A stretch of 45,739 nt of DNA from an uncultured Acidobacteriota bacterium (GCA_903832295.1 CAILAZ010000067.1:1-45739); one strand, 5' to 3'; counted from the first letter of the stretch, positions 25,549 to 34,631 are shown. Made by a program: numbers and translations. Notes: a model not told the origin generated them from the sequence alone.

Positions 25549-27000
25549 GTGAAGAAGCTGCTCCAAACTCAAGCCGTCCGGTACCTCGTCTCCTGCATCC
25601 TGGTGATCCCGGTTGTTGCCTTGTGCCGCCTCGCCAACGCCAATGCGAGCACTGCGGGCTTTGCTTTTCTGCTGGCGGTGCTGGTGGTCTCGGCGATCTG
25701 GGGACTGCGCTGCGCCACGTTGCTCTCCGTCATCTCCACGCTGGCCTACAACTTTTTCTTCCTTCCGCCATTTGGAACGCTTACCATTGCGGACCCGCAA
25801 AATTGGATTGCGCTGTTCACTTTTCTGCTGACTGCGGTAATCGCCAGCCAGCTTTCCGAGCGAGCCCGCCGCGAAACCCTGAATGCCAATCATCGCCGCC
25901 GTGAACTCGAGCAGCTCTACGCATTCAGCCAGCACCTGCTCACTGCGGATAACGTGCTTGGCCTGGTGAACGCGATTCCCGTGAAGGTCGTGGAGACATT
26001 CGGCGCTGAGTTCGCCGGGATGTTCTCAATCCACAGCAAGAAGGTGTATTACTCCGATCTGCGAGCCCAGGAACTGATTCCGGGCGATGACCTGCGTCGC
26101 GTCAGTGACCGGGGAGAGCCCATTACGGAGCTGCCAAAGCGCCTTCGCATACGTCCGCTGCGCATTGGACTCCGTTCCGTCGGTGCCCTGGCGATCATCG
26201 GCGGAGACCTGTCCCCGGAAAGCACAGAAGCCATCGGCAGCCTGGTTGCGATTGCAATTGAGCGCGCCGGCGCGGTGGAGAAGCTCGCGCATTCCGAGGC
26301 GGGACGGGAGAGCGAGCGGCTGCGCTCCATCCTTCTGGACTCCGTAACTCACGATTTCCGAACGCCACTTACCGCGATCAAGGCCTCCGCACAGGCTCTG
26401 CTCGGCGATGGTGAACTCGACGAGGCTTCGCGAACCGAACTTCTTACCGTCATCAATGAAGAGAGCGACCGCCTCGACCGGCTGGTGGGCGAAGCTGCGC
26501 AGATGGCGCAACTCGATGCGCACGCGGTGGAGTTGAACCTGCAACCCCATCACATCCGTGAGGCGATTGACGCCGCGCTGACGACCAACCAGAACACGCT
26601 TGCACGGCATGAGGTGAAGTTGAACATCAGCGAATCTCTCCCGCTCGTCCCCATGGACCTCAGGCAGACCGAGGAGATTATTTCCCAGTTGCTGGACAAT
26701 GCCGGAAAGTACTCGCCCCGTGGAACGCCCATCACCATCACATCCGAGGTACAGGACAACATGCTCGTCACCAGCGTTGCAGACCAGGGGCCTGGAATCG
26801 ACGCCATTGACCAGAGTATGGTTTTCGATAAGTTCTATCGCGGTCGTGGTCTGCGGCAGAGCGTTCAGGGAACGGGAATGGGGCTTGCCATCGCTAAAGC
26901 AATTGTCGAGGCGCACGGGGGAACAATCTCACTTACCACGCAGCCAGGACGGGGCTCCGTGTTCTCGTTCGCGCTTCCTCTTGCGCACGTGGCAGTGTAA
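25549..27000 (+). CDS. KdpD C-terminal half: DUF4118 membrane domain, GAF-like region, histidine kinase
   Basis: This 483-residue sensor kinase matches the C-terminal half of KdpD. Membrane helices in the first 105 residues include the KdpD hallmark YNFFFLPPFGTLTI. A GAF-like region follows (about 125-240), then HisKA with the phospho-acceptor His268 in SVTHDFRTPLTA, and an ATPase domain with LLDNAGKYSP, ADQGPGI and GTGMGLAIAKAIVEAHGG. It starts at GTG 25549 by position of the first helix; an in-frame ATG at 25528 is the alternative, and neither has a good ribosome site. It is divergent from the sensor half. I infer that the two proteins assemble into a working KdpD that phosphorylates KdpE. 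Confidence 0.9.
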   Translation: MKKLLQTQAVRYLVSCILVIPVVALCRLANANASTAGFAFLLAVLVVSAIWGLRCATLLSVISTLAYNFFFLPPFGTLTIADPQNWIALFTFLLTAVIASQLSERARRETLNANHRRRELEQLYAFSQHLLTADNVLGLVNAIPVKVVETFGAEFAGMFSIHSKKVYYSDLRAQELIPGDDLRRVSDRGEPITELPKRLRIRPLRIGLRSVGALAIIGGDLSPESTEAIGSLVAIAIERAGAVEKLAHSEAGRESERLRSILLDSVTHDFRTPLTAIKASAQALLGDGELDEASRTELLTVINEESDRLDRLVGEAAQMAQLDAHAVELNLQPHHIREAIDAALTTNQNTLARHEVKLNISESLPLVPMDLRQTEEIISQLLDNAGKYSPRGTPITITSEVQDNMLVTSVADQGPGIDAIDQSMVFDKFYRGRGLRQSVQGTGMGLAIAKAIVEAHGGTISLTTQPGRGSVFSFALPLAHVAV

Positions 27001-27187
27001 GTTTTACATGCCCAACGCTCCTTCTGATGCATATTCCCGCAGATTACGCCTTCCTGCCTAGTCGGCAGCCTCGCGGTCAGGATATGCTACGTTTCAGCGC
27101 ATTGATCTCCCCAAGGTTTCTGGCACTCTCATAACCACTCATGCTGTTCAAGACATCTGCTTTCGCTAATCAGGAGGCCACCTTTTC

Positions 27188-28720
27188 ATGAGGAAAGCTG
27201 CTTACTTCGCCGTCCCATTGCTGATGCTGCTTTGCTTCTGGGCCGGCCAGCATTTCAGCCACAAGGCAGCGCCTGAGTCCGCCAACCCACACCGCATCCT
27301 CTACTATGTCGATCCCATGCATCCGGCCTATAAGTCTGATAAACCAGGAATTGCGCCCGATTGTGGGATGCAGCTGGAGCCGGTGTACGCGGACGCTGCG
27401 AGTGCAACTTCCAACAGCACCGCAAACGCGCCGGGCACCATCAGCATCAGCCCTGAGCAGCAGCAACTGATTGGGCTTCGGGTAGAGACCGTCACCGAAT
27501 CCGCCGGGCCTCATCACGTCCGGGTGCTGGGCAGGGTAACCGCGGACGAGTCCCGTCTTTACCGCCTCAACGCCGCCACTGACGGATACATCCAGACCGT
27601 AATGGACCACCCCACCGGCAGCATGGTGGACAAGGAAACGCTGCTGGCGTCCTTCGGCGCTACCGAGATCATGACCGCACAGCAGACTTATGTAAGTACC
27701 ATTCTGTCGCGTGTTGAAACCAGCGGCGATACATCCAGAAACCCGGTTCGCATCGTTTATGCCAGCCGTCTGCGTGCGCTCGGGATGAGCGATATCCAGC
27801 TCAAGGAATTAGGGGACACAATGAAGGTCTCCGATTCCATCCAGATGTACTCCCCCGTGAAAGGCTTCATCCTGGCAAGGAACTTCACGCCCGGTCAACG
27901 ATTCGAAAAGGGAGCAGAACTCTACCGCATCGCCGACCTGACGAAGGTGTGGATCGTCGCCGACGTCTATGAAAGTGAAGCGCAGAACTTCAAACCCGGC
28001 ACCATCGCAACCGTCATGCTCCCCAGCATGAAGAAGTCTCTGCGGGCACGCGTCAGCGATATCCTGCCGCAGTTTGACCCCGTGACTCGCACCATGAAAC
28101 TTCGCCTTGAGGCAGACAATCCGGGCTTCCTGCTGCGCCCTGACATGTTCGCGGATATCGAACTCCCGGTGCAGATTCCCGCTGGACTCACTGTGCCCGC
28201 CGACTCGCTGCTGGATTCAGGAACGAAGAAGCGAGTATTCCTCGACCGCGGAAATGGCACGTTTGAGCCACGCGAAGTGGAGACCGGCTGGAGATTCGGC
28301 GACCGCGTGCAGGTGGTGAGCGGACTTGCAGCAGGCGATCGCATCGTCGTCTCGGGAACGTTCCTGGTGGATTCTGAGAGCAGATTGAAAGCTCCCCAGC
28401 GCGTCTCCGCCGAGGGTGCCAGCCAGGAAACTGCGCCCTCCATGAAGCCAGCTGACATGAAGTCTGGCTCCATGCCAAAGATGAAACCCACTTCGCTCCC
28501 CTCATCTGCAAAGGACCCATCGTGTGGAATGAACGTGAAGCCAGCCGAATCCGTTGCGTCGGGTTTTGTCGAGACCTACAAAGGGAAGCAATTCTATTTC
28601 TGTTCCACCAGTTGCCGTGACAAATTTCATAAAGATCCTGAACACTATCTGGCATCTAAATCCAGAGAGGCTGAAACTCAAACGATGGAGATGCCGATGG
28701 AAAAGGGATCGCGCCAATGA
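27188..28720 (+). CDS. cusB: CusB-type RND efflux periplasmic adaptor with N-terminal metal-binding-like and C-terminal YHS domains
   Basis: This 510-residue membrane-fusion protein links an RND pump to an outer-membrane channel for metal export. An N-terminal signal or anchor helix is followed by YYVDPMHPAYKSDKPGIAPD (about 38-68), a heavy-metal-binding-type domain in which the usual first Cys positions are not Cys. The adaptor barrel and lipoyl parts occupy about 80-400. A Met-rich linker (MKPADMKSGSMPKMKP) leads to a YHS domain with DPSCGMNVKP and YFCSTSCRDKF. AGGAGG lies 10 nt before the ATG. The stop overlaps the cusA start (ATGA). Cu or Ag is the likely substrate from the Met-rich and YHS parts, but not proven. 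Confidence 0.88.
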   Translation: MRKAAYFAVPLLMLLCFWAGQHFSHKAAPESANPHRILYYVDPMHPAYKSDKPGIAPDCGMQLEPVYADAASATSNSTANAPGTISISPEQQQLIGLRVETVTESAGPHHVRVLGRVTADESRLYRLNAATDGYIQTVMDHPTGSMVDKETLLASFGATEIMTAQQTYVSTILSRVETSGDTSRNPVRIVYASRLRALGMSDIQLKELGDTMKVSDSIQMYSPVKGFILARNFTPGQRFEKGAELYRIADLTKVWIVADVYESEAQNFKPGTIATVMLPSMKKSLRARVSDILPQFDPVTRTMKLRLEADNPGFLLRPDMFADIELPVQIPAGLTVPADSLLDSGTKKRVFLDRGNGTFEPREVETGWRFGDRVQVVSGLAAGDRIVVSGTFLVDSESRLKAPQRVSAEGASQETAPSMKPADMKSGSMPKMKPTSLPSSAKDPSCGMNVKPAESVASGFVETYKGKQFYFCSTSCRDKFHKDPEHYLASKSREAETQTMEMPMEKGSRQ

Positions 28721-31700
28721 TCAATCGCGTCATCGACTTCTCGGTCAACAACAAGGTCTTGATTTTCGCACTCACCACCGTGGCCTGCATTGTGGGCTGG
28801 TGGGCGATGGTAACAGTCCCGCTGGACGCCACGCCCGATCTCAGCGACACCCAGGTCATCATCTACTCCCGCTGGGACCGCAGCCCTGACATCATCGAGG
28901 ACCAGGTCACCTATCCCATTGTGACCGCCATGCTGGGCGCGCCGAATGTGAAGACCGTGCGCGGATTCTCTGACTTCGGCTACTCCTACGTCTATGTCAT
29001 CTTCAAGGATGGAACCGATCTCTACTGGGCGCGCTCGCGCACCCTGGAGTATCTATCCGGCGTCTTGCCCCGTCTTCCTGAGGGCGTGAAGGCCGAACTC
29101 GGCCCCGATGCAACCGGGCTCGGCTGGGTCTATCAATACGCACTCGTTGATACCACGGGTAAGCTCAGCCTGGCCGACCTTCGCTCTTACCAGGACTGGT
29201 ATCTGCGCTACTATCTCAAGGCCGTGCCCGGTGTGGCTGAAGTCGCGCCCGTCGGAGGCTTCACCAAGCAGTACCAGGTCAACGTGGACCCGAACCGCCT
29301 CAAGGCTTATGGCATTCCCATCAGCCGCGTCGTGGAAGCCGTGCGCGGGGGCAACAACGAAGTAGGCGGAAGGCTGCTTGAGTTTGGCGGCAGCGAGTAT
29401 ATGGTTCGAGGCCGCGGTTATGCCCGCTCCCTCTCTGATTTTGAAAACATCGTGCTCAGCGCGGGCGAGGAAGGCACACCCATTCGGGTGAAGGATGTCG
29501 GAGAAGTGGTGCTTGGTCCTGATCTGCGCCGCGGTGTTACCGACATGAACGGACAGGGTGAGGTCGTCTCAGGCATCGTGGTAATGCGCAGCGGAGAGAA
29601 TGCCCTCGACGTGATCGACCGCGTGAAGGCGAAGATCAAAGAGATTGAACCGGGCCTGCCCCCCGGCGTGAAGCTGGTTCCGATCTATGACCGCTCGGAA
29701 CTGATTCACCACTCCATCAGCAACGTGAAACAGACGATCATCGAAGTGATCGTCACCATCGTTCTGATCATCCTGCTCTTCCTCTGGCATTTTCCAAGCG
29801 CGGCAATTCCAATTGTCACCATCCCCGTGGCGGTGCTGCTCTCCTTCATTCCCTTCCGCCTCATGGGAATCAGCGCCAACATCATGTCTCTCGCCGGCGT
29901 GGCAATTGCATTCGGCGAATTGATTGACGCATCCATCGTAGTCGTGGAGCAGACGCACAAGAAGCTGGAACTATGGGAGAAATCCGGGCGCAAGGCTGAC
30001 TATCACGAGGTGGTTCTCGGCGCCGTGAAAGAAGTCGCAGGTCCCACGTTCTTCGCACTGCTGGTGATCGCCGTCTCCTTCCTCCCTGTGCTCACCCTGG
30101 AAGCGCAGGAAGGCCGCATGTTCAAACCGCTGGCCTACACCAAGACGCTGGCCATGGTGATCGCCGCCGTGCTCGCCGTCACCTTGGACCCGGCGCTGCG
30201 TCTGCTGCTCACAAACGTAAAGACATTCACCTTCCGTCCCGACTGGCTCTGTCGCCTGACCAACGCGATTCTGATTGGCAAGATCCGTTCGGAAGACAAG
30301 CACCCCATCAGCCGAGTGCTGATTCGTATTTACGCGCCCGTTGTCTCATGGACGCTGCGCTGGAAGTGGGCCGTCATTGGCTCGGCTCTGGCGCTGGTGC
30401 TCATCACAATCCCGGTGTTCAACCGGCTGGGCTCCGAGTTCATGCCCCCGCTCGATGAGGGTGCGATTCTCTATATGCCCTCCACCATGCCGGGCATCTC
30501 CATCACCGAAGCGCAACGCGTGCTTCAGGTCACAGACCGCATCATCCGCCAGTTCCCTGAGGTGGACCACGTTCTTGGCAAAGCTGGCCGCGCGGAAACC
30601 TCCACCGATCCCGCTCCGCTCTCCATGCTGGAGACGGTCATCATCCTCAAGCCGAAGAGCGAGTGGCGGCACGTCGATACCTGGTACTCGTCGTGGTCTC
30701 CTGAGTGGGCAAAACACGTCTTCCGCCACGTGACTTCCGACACCATCTCCACCGAAACGCTGGTCAGCCAGATGGATTCGGCGTTAAAGATACCTGGGCT
30801 TTCCAACGCCTGGACCATGCCGATCAAGGGCCGCATCGACATGCTCACGACGGGAATACGCACCCCCGTCGGCCTCAAGATCAGCGGCGCCGATCTGCAG
30901 CAGATCGAGAACATCGGCACGCAGGTTGAGAACCTGTTGCCCTCGGTAAAGGGCACTCGCGGCGTCTTTGCCGAGCGCACCGGTGGCGGCTTCTTCCTCG
31001 ACTTCGAGTGGAACCGCGAACGCCTGGCGCGCTACGGAATCAGCATTGAAGAAGCGCAGAACGCCGTGCAGAATGCCATTGGCGGCGACAACGTAACCAC
31101 TGCGGTGATGGGGCGCGAACGCTACCCGGTAAACGTCCGCTACAAGCGCGACTTCCGCAGCGATATCGATGCCCTGAACCGCGTGCTGGTCTCTGGAAAG
31201 GGGGACCGCCAGCTCCCGCTCAGTGAACTCGCAGAGATCCACTCCAGCAACGGCCCCTCCATGATTCGCAACGAGAATGGCCTGCTCACAGGGTACGTCT
31301 ATGTGGACATCGCCGACCGCGATCCGGAAAGCTATGTGGAAGAGGGCGGTGCGTTGCTGCGCAAGAACCTCAAACTGCCCGCGGGCTACGAGGTTTCCTG
31401 GAGCGGACAGTATGAGGCCATGCAGCGTGTAAAGCAGCGGCTCAAGTTCGTGCTCCCGCTCACGTTGTTCCTTGTCCTCATGTTGCTCTACCTCAACACG
31501 CGCTCGGTAACCAAGACGTTGATTGTCCTGCTTGCGGTTCCCTTCTCCGCTGTCGGCGCGGTTTGGTTTCTCTACATTGCGGGCTACAACATGAGCATCG
31601 GCGTCTGGGTCGGACTCATCGCGCTGCTTGGCGTGGACGCGGAAACCGGCGTATTCATGCTCCTTTACCTTGACCTGGCATACGATGAAGCCCGGCGCGA

Positions 31701-32016
31701 GGGCCGCATGCGCACTCTCGCCGACCTGCACGATGCCATCATGACCGGAGCCGCAAAACGTCTGCGCCCCAAGTTCATGACCTTCGCCACCACCTGCATC
31801 GGCCTATTCCCTATCATGTGGGCAAGCGGCGCCGGGTCCGATGTAATGAAGCGCATTGCCGCACCGATGGTCGGCGGAATCTTCACTTCCTTCCTGCTTG
31901 AACTGCTGGTGTACCCCGCCATTTACGAGATCTGGCGCTGGCACACCGCCGTAAAGCACACGGCAGCCTCCGAGCCAGAGCCCGTCTATGACACTGCGCT
32001 CGCGGAGTTGCAATAA
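28717..32016 (+). CDS. cusA: CusA/CzcA-type heavy-metal RND efflux pump
   Basis: This 1099-residue inner-membrane proton-driven pump has the RND layout: one N-terminal helix, a large periplasmic loop, a six-helix block, a second loop and a final block. Proton-relay acidic residues are visible in AFGELIDASIVVVEQTHKKLE and in LLGVDAETGVFMLLYLDLAY. The CusA-like EFMPPLDEGAILYMPSTMPG places Met residues near the periplasmic funnel, in line with monovalent-metal export. It overlaps the adaptor gene by 4 bases. No outer-membrane factor (CusC/TolC-like) or CusF is encoded nearby, so the channel must come from elsewhere. The stop lies 21 bases from a convergent gene. Confidence 0.92.
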   Translation: MINRVIDFSVNNKVLIFALTTVACIVGWWAMVTVPLDATPDLSDTQVIIYSRWDRSPDIIEDQVTYPIVTAMLGAPNVKTVRGFSDFGYSYVYVIFKDGTDLYWARSRTLEYLSGVLPRLPEGVKAELGPDATGLGWVYQYALVDTTGKLSLADLRSYQDWYLRYYLKAVPGVAEVAPVGGFTKQYQVNVDPNRLKAYGIPISRVVEAVRGGNNEVGGRLLEFGGSEYMVRGRGYARSLSDFENIVLSAGEEGTPIRVKDVGEVVLGPDLRRGVTDMNGQGEVVSGIVVMRSGENALDVIDRVKAKIKEIEPGLPPGVKLVPIYDRSELIHHSISNVKQTIIEVIVTIVLIILLFLWHFPSAAIPIVTIPVAVLLSFIPFRLMGISANIMSLAGVAIAFGELIDASIVVVEQTHKKLELWEKSGRKADYHEVVLGAVKEVAGPTFFALLVIAVSFLPVLTLEAQEGRMFKPLAYTKTLAMVIAAVLAVTLDPALRLLLTNVKTFTFRPDWLCRLTNAILIGKIRSEDKHPISRVLIRIYAPVVSWTLRWKWAVIGSALALVLITIPVFNRLGSEFMPPLDEGAILYMPSTMPGISITEAQRVLQVTDRIIRQFPEVDHVLGKAGRAETSTDPAPLSMLETVIILKPKSEWRHVDTWYSSWSPEWAKHVFRHVTSDTISTETLVSQMDSALKIPGLSNAWTMPIKGRIDMLTTGIRTPVGLKISGADLQQIENIGTQVENLLPSVKGTRGVFAERTGGGFFLDFEWNRERLARYGISIEEAQNAVQNAIGGDNVTTAVMGRERYPVNVRYKRDFRSDIDALNRVLVSGKGDRQLPLSELAEIHSSNGPSMIRNENGLLTGYVYVDIADRDPESYVEEGGALLRKNLKLPAGYEVSWSGQYEAMQRVKQRLKFVLPLTLFLVLMLLYLNTRSVTKTLIVLLAVPFSAVGAVWFLYIAGYNMSIGVWVGLIALLGVDAETGVFMLLYLDLAYDEARREGRMRTLADLHDAIMTGAAKRLRPKFMTFATTCIGLFPIMWASGAGSDVMKRIAAPMVGGIFTSFLLELLVYPAIYEIWRWHTAVKHTAASEPEPVYDTALAELQ

Positions 32017-32037
32017 GTTCTGCCTGGCGGACGGAAC

Positions 32038-32721
32038 TCAGGGCAGTACGACCTGCGGCAGTTCCGCCAGGCTGGCAATCTGCGCGTCAGGCGTCTCGGG
32101 AAGTCTCTCAGGCGCCTGGCCGAAGCGGTTGCACCAGAGCACATGGAACCCGAAGGCCTTTGCGGAGTACGCATCCCAGCCGTTGGACGACAGGAAGCAG
32201 ATTTGTGCCGGAGCAATCTTGAACCGCTCGCAGGCCAATCCGTAAACCGCGGGATGCGGCTTATAGACCTTCACCTCTTCCACCGAGAGCACCGCATCCA
32301 GCAGCTCTGTAATCCCGGCGTTTGCCGAGGCTGCCGCCAGCATCGCCGGCGTTCCATTCGAGAGAATAGCGAGCTTCATTCCCGCTGCCTTCAGGCACTG
32401 CAACGTGGAAGCAACTTCCGGGTAGGCGCTCAACGTGAGATAGAAATTCATCAAACGCTCGCGCAGCGGCCAATCCTCGATCTTCAGTGTCGCCAACGCA
32501 AAGTCGAGCGCGTCGCCGGTCACCTGCCAGAAGTCCGCGTGTCGCCCGCCAAGCCCGCGCAGCCATGTGTATTGCAACTGCTTCATGCGCCAGAGCTCGG
32601 CAACAGGTTGCCACTTCTCACCCAGCGCGTCCTCCGCGGCGCGCGCGGCGCTGTTCACGTCAAACAGCGTTCCATAGGCATCAAACACGCATGCCTCAAT
32701 ACCGCTGAGTTTGATCGGCAT
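32038..32721 (-). CDS. HAD-superfamily haloacid dehalogenase, type II
   Basis: This 227-residue soluble hydrolase has the L-2-haloacid dehalogenase motif set: the nucleophile Asp in CVFDAYGTLFDV, Arg in YTWLRGLGG, LAILSNGTP, Lys in EEVKVYKPHP, and FLSSNGWDAYSAKAFG. These match the type II enzymes that convert 2-haloacids to hydroxyacids with inversion. Many homologues have unknown natural substrates, so true dehalogenation is not certain. The ATG has GGAGG 7 nt upstream. It follows the acyl-CoA synthetase-like gene by 14 bases, and the two probably form one transcript. Confidence 0.9.
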   Translation of the reverse strand: MPIKLSGIEACVFDAYGTLFDVNSAARAAEDALGEKWQPVAELWRMKQLQYTWLRGLGGRHADFWQVTGDALDFALATLKIEDWPLRERLMNFYLTLSAYPEVASTLQCLKAAGMKLAILSNGTPAMLAAASANAGITELLDAVLSVEEVKVYKPHPAVYGLACERFKIAPAQICFLSSNGWDAYSAKAFGFHVLWCNRFGQAPERLPETPDAQIASLAELPQVVLP

Positions 32722-32735
32722 CCCAATCCCTCCGG

Positions 32736-34460
32736 CTACTCCAGCGAGTTCCTCTGCCCCTGCTGCTTCAACTCTTCCATCGCCGCGCCCGCACGCTCGC
32801 GCAGAACCATGTAGTCGGCCTTGGCCACGCGATTCAGTGGCATCTGTCCAGGCTCCAGCAGCACATAGTGATACGGCCTCATATACGCCGCCAGTCCGCG
32901 CGCGTGCCGCTCCAGTTGTGAAACCTGCAGCGCGCTTCCCACCTGGGTCTCCACAAACGCGACAATGGCCTCAGACGTAATCGGATGCGGCACACCCACC
33001 GCGGCGCAAAGAGCGACTCCGTCCAGCGTGCTGAAGTGGTTCTCCACATCTCCAGGAAACACCTGGTAGCCCGATGGCTTGATGATGAATTTTGCGCGCC
33101 CTGCCATGTGCAGCCCGGCTTCATCGCGATACCCCATGTCTCCGGTGTAGAGATATCCATCGCTGGAGATCGTCGCTGCCGTTGCAGCATCATCGTTGAT
33201 GTATCCCAGAAACGTCTGCGGCCCGCGGAAGCATACATGTCCCAGGTCCCCGTCCGCCACTTCTTCGCCCGCCGCGCCATTTACCTGCATCGCCGCGCGA
33301 ATCGTCATCGGATACACCGGCATGTCCACGCCCAGGCTGGCAGCACACTCGCCGCAGCGTTCGCTTGGCGTTCGAATGTAGGTGCAGAATCCCGCTGCTT
33401 CCGTCAGCCCCAAACCGGTGCCCACATTCGGAGCCATCTTCGCCATCTTCGCGATAAACGCAGGCGATACCTGTTGCCCGCCATACGCGGCGAATTCCAG
33501 GCTGGAGAAATCGAAGCTGTCAAACTCCTTCAGCCTCCACTCGAACTGGAACATCGCCGGAATCTGCCCGATTGCCGTGACCTTGTAATCGGCAATGGCG
33601 CGCACCGAACGCAGCGGATCGAAGATGGAAACCAGCACCGAGCAGCCCCCATCGAAAATCGTGCTCATCAACAACTCTGTCTGGCAGCCAACATGGCTGG
33701 GCGGCAGATTCACCAGCGTCACCAGTTCCTTCTGCGATCCGTGCAGCAATACCTGGCTCAGGCACATCGCCTGGCATGAGATGTTGCGATGCGAGAGCAG
33801 TGCCGGCTTCGGCGAACCCGTCGAGCCCGTGGTGAAAATCACCAGCGCGCCATCCTCCTCCGAGACCAGCGCCGCCGCTGCGTCATAAGCGCCGCGCCAC
33901 TCCTGCATCCGGGTCTTGTCCTGCTCCAGCCGCAAAGCCTCTCCGAGCAATTCGCCCGCGCACACCGCCTCCGGCGCACAGTCTCCTGCCGCCGCAAACT
34001 GCACAACGAGTTTTGGCGCAAAGCGTCCGCCGACTTCCACGCAAAGCAAAGCTGCATCAGCAATGCCCGGAGTCTTCACAAAGGCAAATCCCGCTGGCCG
34101 CACCATGCTCAGGCTTCGCATCAACTCCGCCGCGCTCAAGCGCAAGTCGAGCGGGACAAAGATCACGCCGATACGAAAACACGCGTATTCCAGGAAGAGG
34201 TGCTCGCTGGTGAGCGGCAGCAGGCTGACAAAGAAATCGCCCTTGGCAAATCCGCGTTGCAGCAGCAGCATCGCGAGTGCCCGCGTGGCCATGTCAAACT
34301 CAATCCAGGTCACAGGCCGGTTGCGGTCGCAGTCGATCAGGGCAACGGAACCTGGTTTCTCACGCGCCCATTTCTCCACCGCTCCATGCAACAGGTGGCG
34401 ATCCTTGAACCGCTGCTCGAAATCTTCAAGCGTGAAGAGAGGATGCTGCTGGCTTGGCAT
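32736..34460 (-). CDS. AMP-binding enzyme, acyl-CoA synthetase-like
   Basis: This 574-residue member of the ANL adenylate-forming superfamily has the ATP loop ALVIFTTGSTGSPKPALLSH, the A5-like GTGLGLTEAAGFCTY, the GYLYTGDMGYRDEAG Asp motif and a C-terminal Lys in PLNRVAKADYMVLR. The hinge reads GRAKFIIKPSGYQVFPGDVE. It should activate a carboxylic acid as acyl-AMP and then probably as the CoA thioester. The acid is not identifiable. ATG 34460 is chosen because the similarity starts shortly after it; there is no ribosome site, and a -10-like TATACT ends only 10 bases upstream, so the message may be nearly leaderless. It is divergent from ilvC. Confidence 0.85.
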   Translation of the reverse strand: MPSQQHPLFTLEDFEQRFKDRHLLHGAVEKWAREKPGSVALIDCDRNRPVTWIEFDMATRALAMLLLQRGFAKGDFFVSLLPLTSEHLFLEYACFRIGVIFVPLDLRLSAAELMRSLSMVRPAGFAFVKTPGIADAALLCVEVGGRFAPKLVVQFAAAGDCAPEAVCAGELLGEALRLEQDKTRMQEWRGAYDAAAALVSEEDGALVIFTTGSTGSPKPALLSHRNISCQAMCLSQVLLHGSQKELVTLVNLPPSHVGCQTELLMSTIFDGGCSVLVSIFDPLRSVRAIADYKVTAIGQIPAMFQFEWRLKEFDSFDFSSLEFAAYGGQQVSPAFIAKMAKMAPNVGTGLGLTEAAGFCTYIRTPSERCGECAASLGVDMPVYPMTIRAAMQVNGAAGEEVADGDLGHVCFRGPQTFLGYINDDAATAATISSDGYLYTGDMGYRDEAGLHMAGRAKFIIKPSGYQVFPGDVENHFSTLDGVALCAAVGVPHPITSEAIVAFVETQVGSALQVSQLERHARGLAAYMRPYHYVLLEPGQMPLNRVAKADYMVLRERAGAAMEELKQQGQRNSLE

Positions 34461-34477
34461 TGTCCCAGAAGTATAAT
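34449..34477 (+). promoter_or_regulatory. candidate promoter of the ilvC leader
   Basis: A perfect TATAAT at 34472-34477 faces ilvC, with a weak -35 (CTGGCT, 34449-34454) 17 bases upstream. Transcription would start near 34484. On the opposite strand the overlapping TATACT (34475-34470) could serve the acyl-CoA synthetase-like gene, so this would be a compact back-to-back promoter. Confidence 0.45.
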
Positions 34478-34491
34478 TCACGCCTCGCCCA

Positions 34492-34578
34492 ATGAGTGGA
34501 CAACTGCCTTCCTCCATTTCGCCTGCTTTCGCGGGAATTCCCCCTTCTGCGGCCATTAGTTTTGCAATTAGCTATTGA
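34492..34578 (+). CDS. possible 28-residue leader peptide of ilvC
   Basis: An ATG-started frame of 28 codons ends in AAISFAISY and a TGA, 29 bases before a terminator-like hairpin. Four codons are Ile (ATT), two of them within the last seven codons, and one is Leu. It has no ribosome site, but the predicted transcript starts only about 8 bases upstream. Position and composition suggest a leader peptide for attenuation of ilvC by isoleucine supply. It could also be a chance frame. Confidence 0.35.
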   Translation: MSGQLPSSISPAFAGIPPSAAISFAISY

Positions 34579-34607
34579 CTTCGATTCCCAAATGAAAGAG
34601 CATTTTG

Positions 34608-34631
34608 AAAACCGACCTCCCGGTCGGTTTT
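34608..34631 (+). terminator. terminator-like hairpin in the ilvC leader (candidate attenuator)
   Basis: AAAACCGACC and GGTCGGTTTT form a perfect 10-bp stem with a 4-nt loop, followed by one more T after the TTTT arm. It ends 9 bases before the AGGAG of ilvC. No gene upstream on this strand needs a terminator, so it lies inside the ilvC leader. The mirror A-run makes it usable in both directions. Confidence 0.65.
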
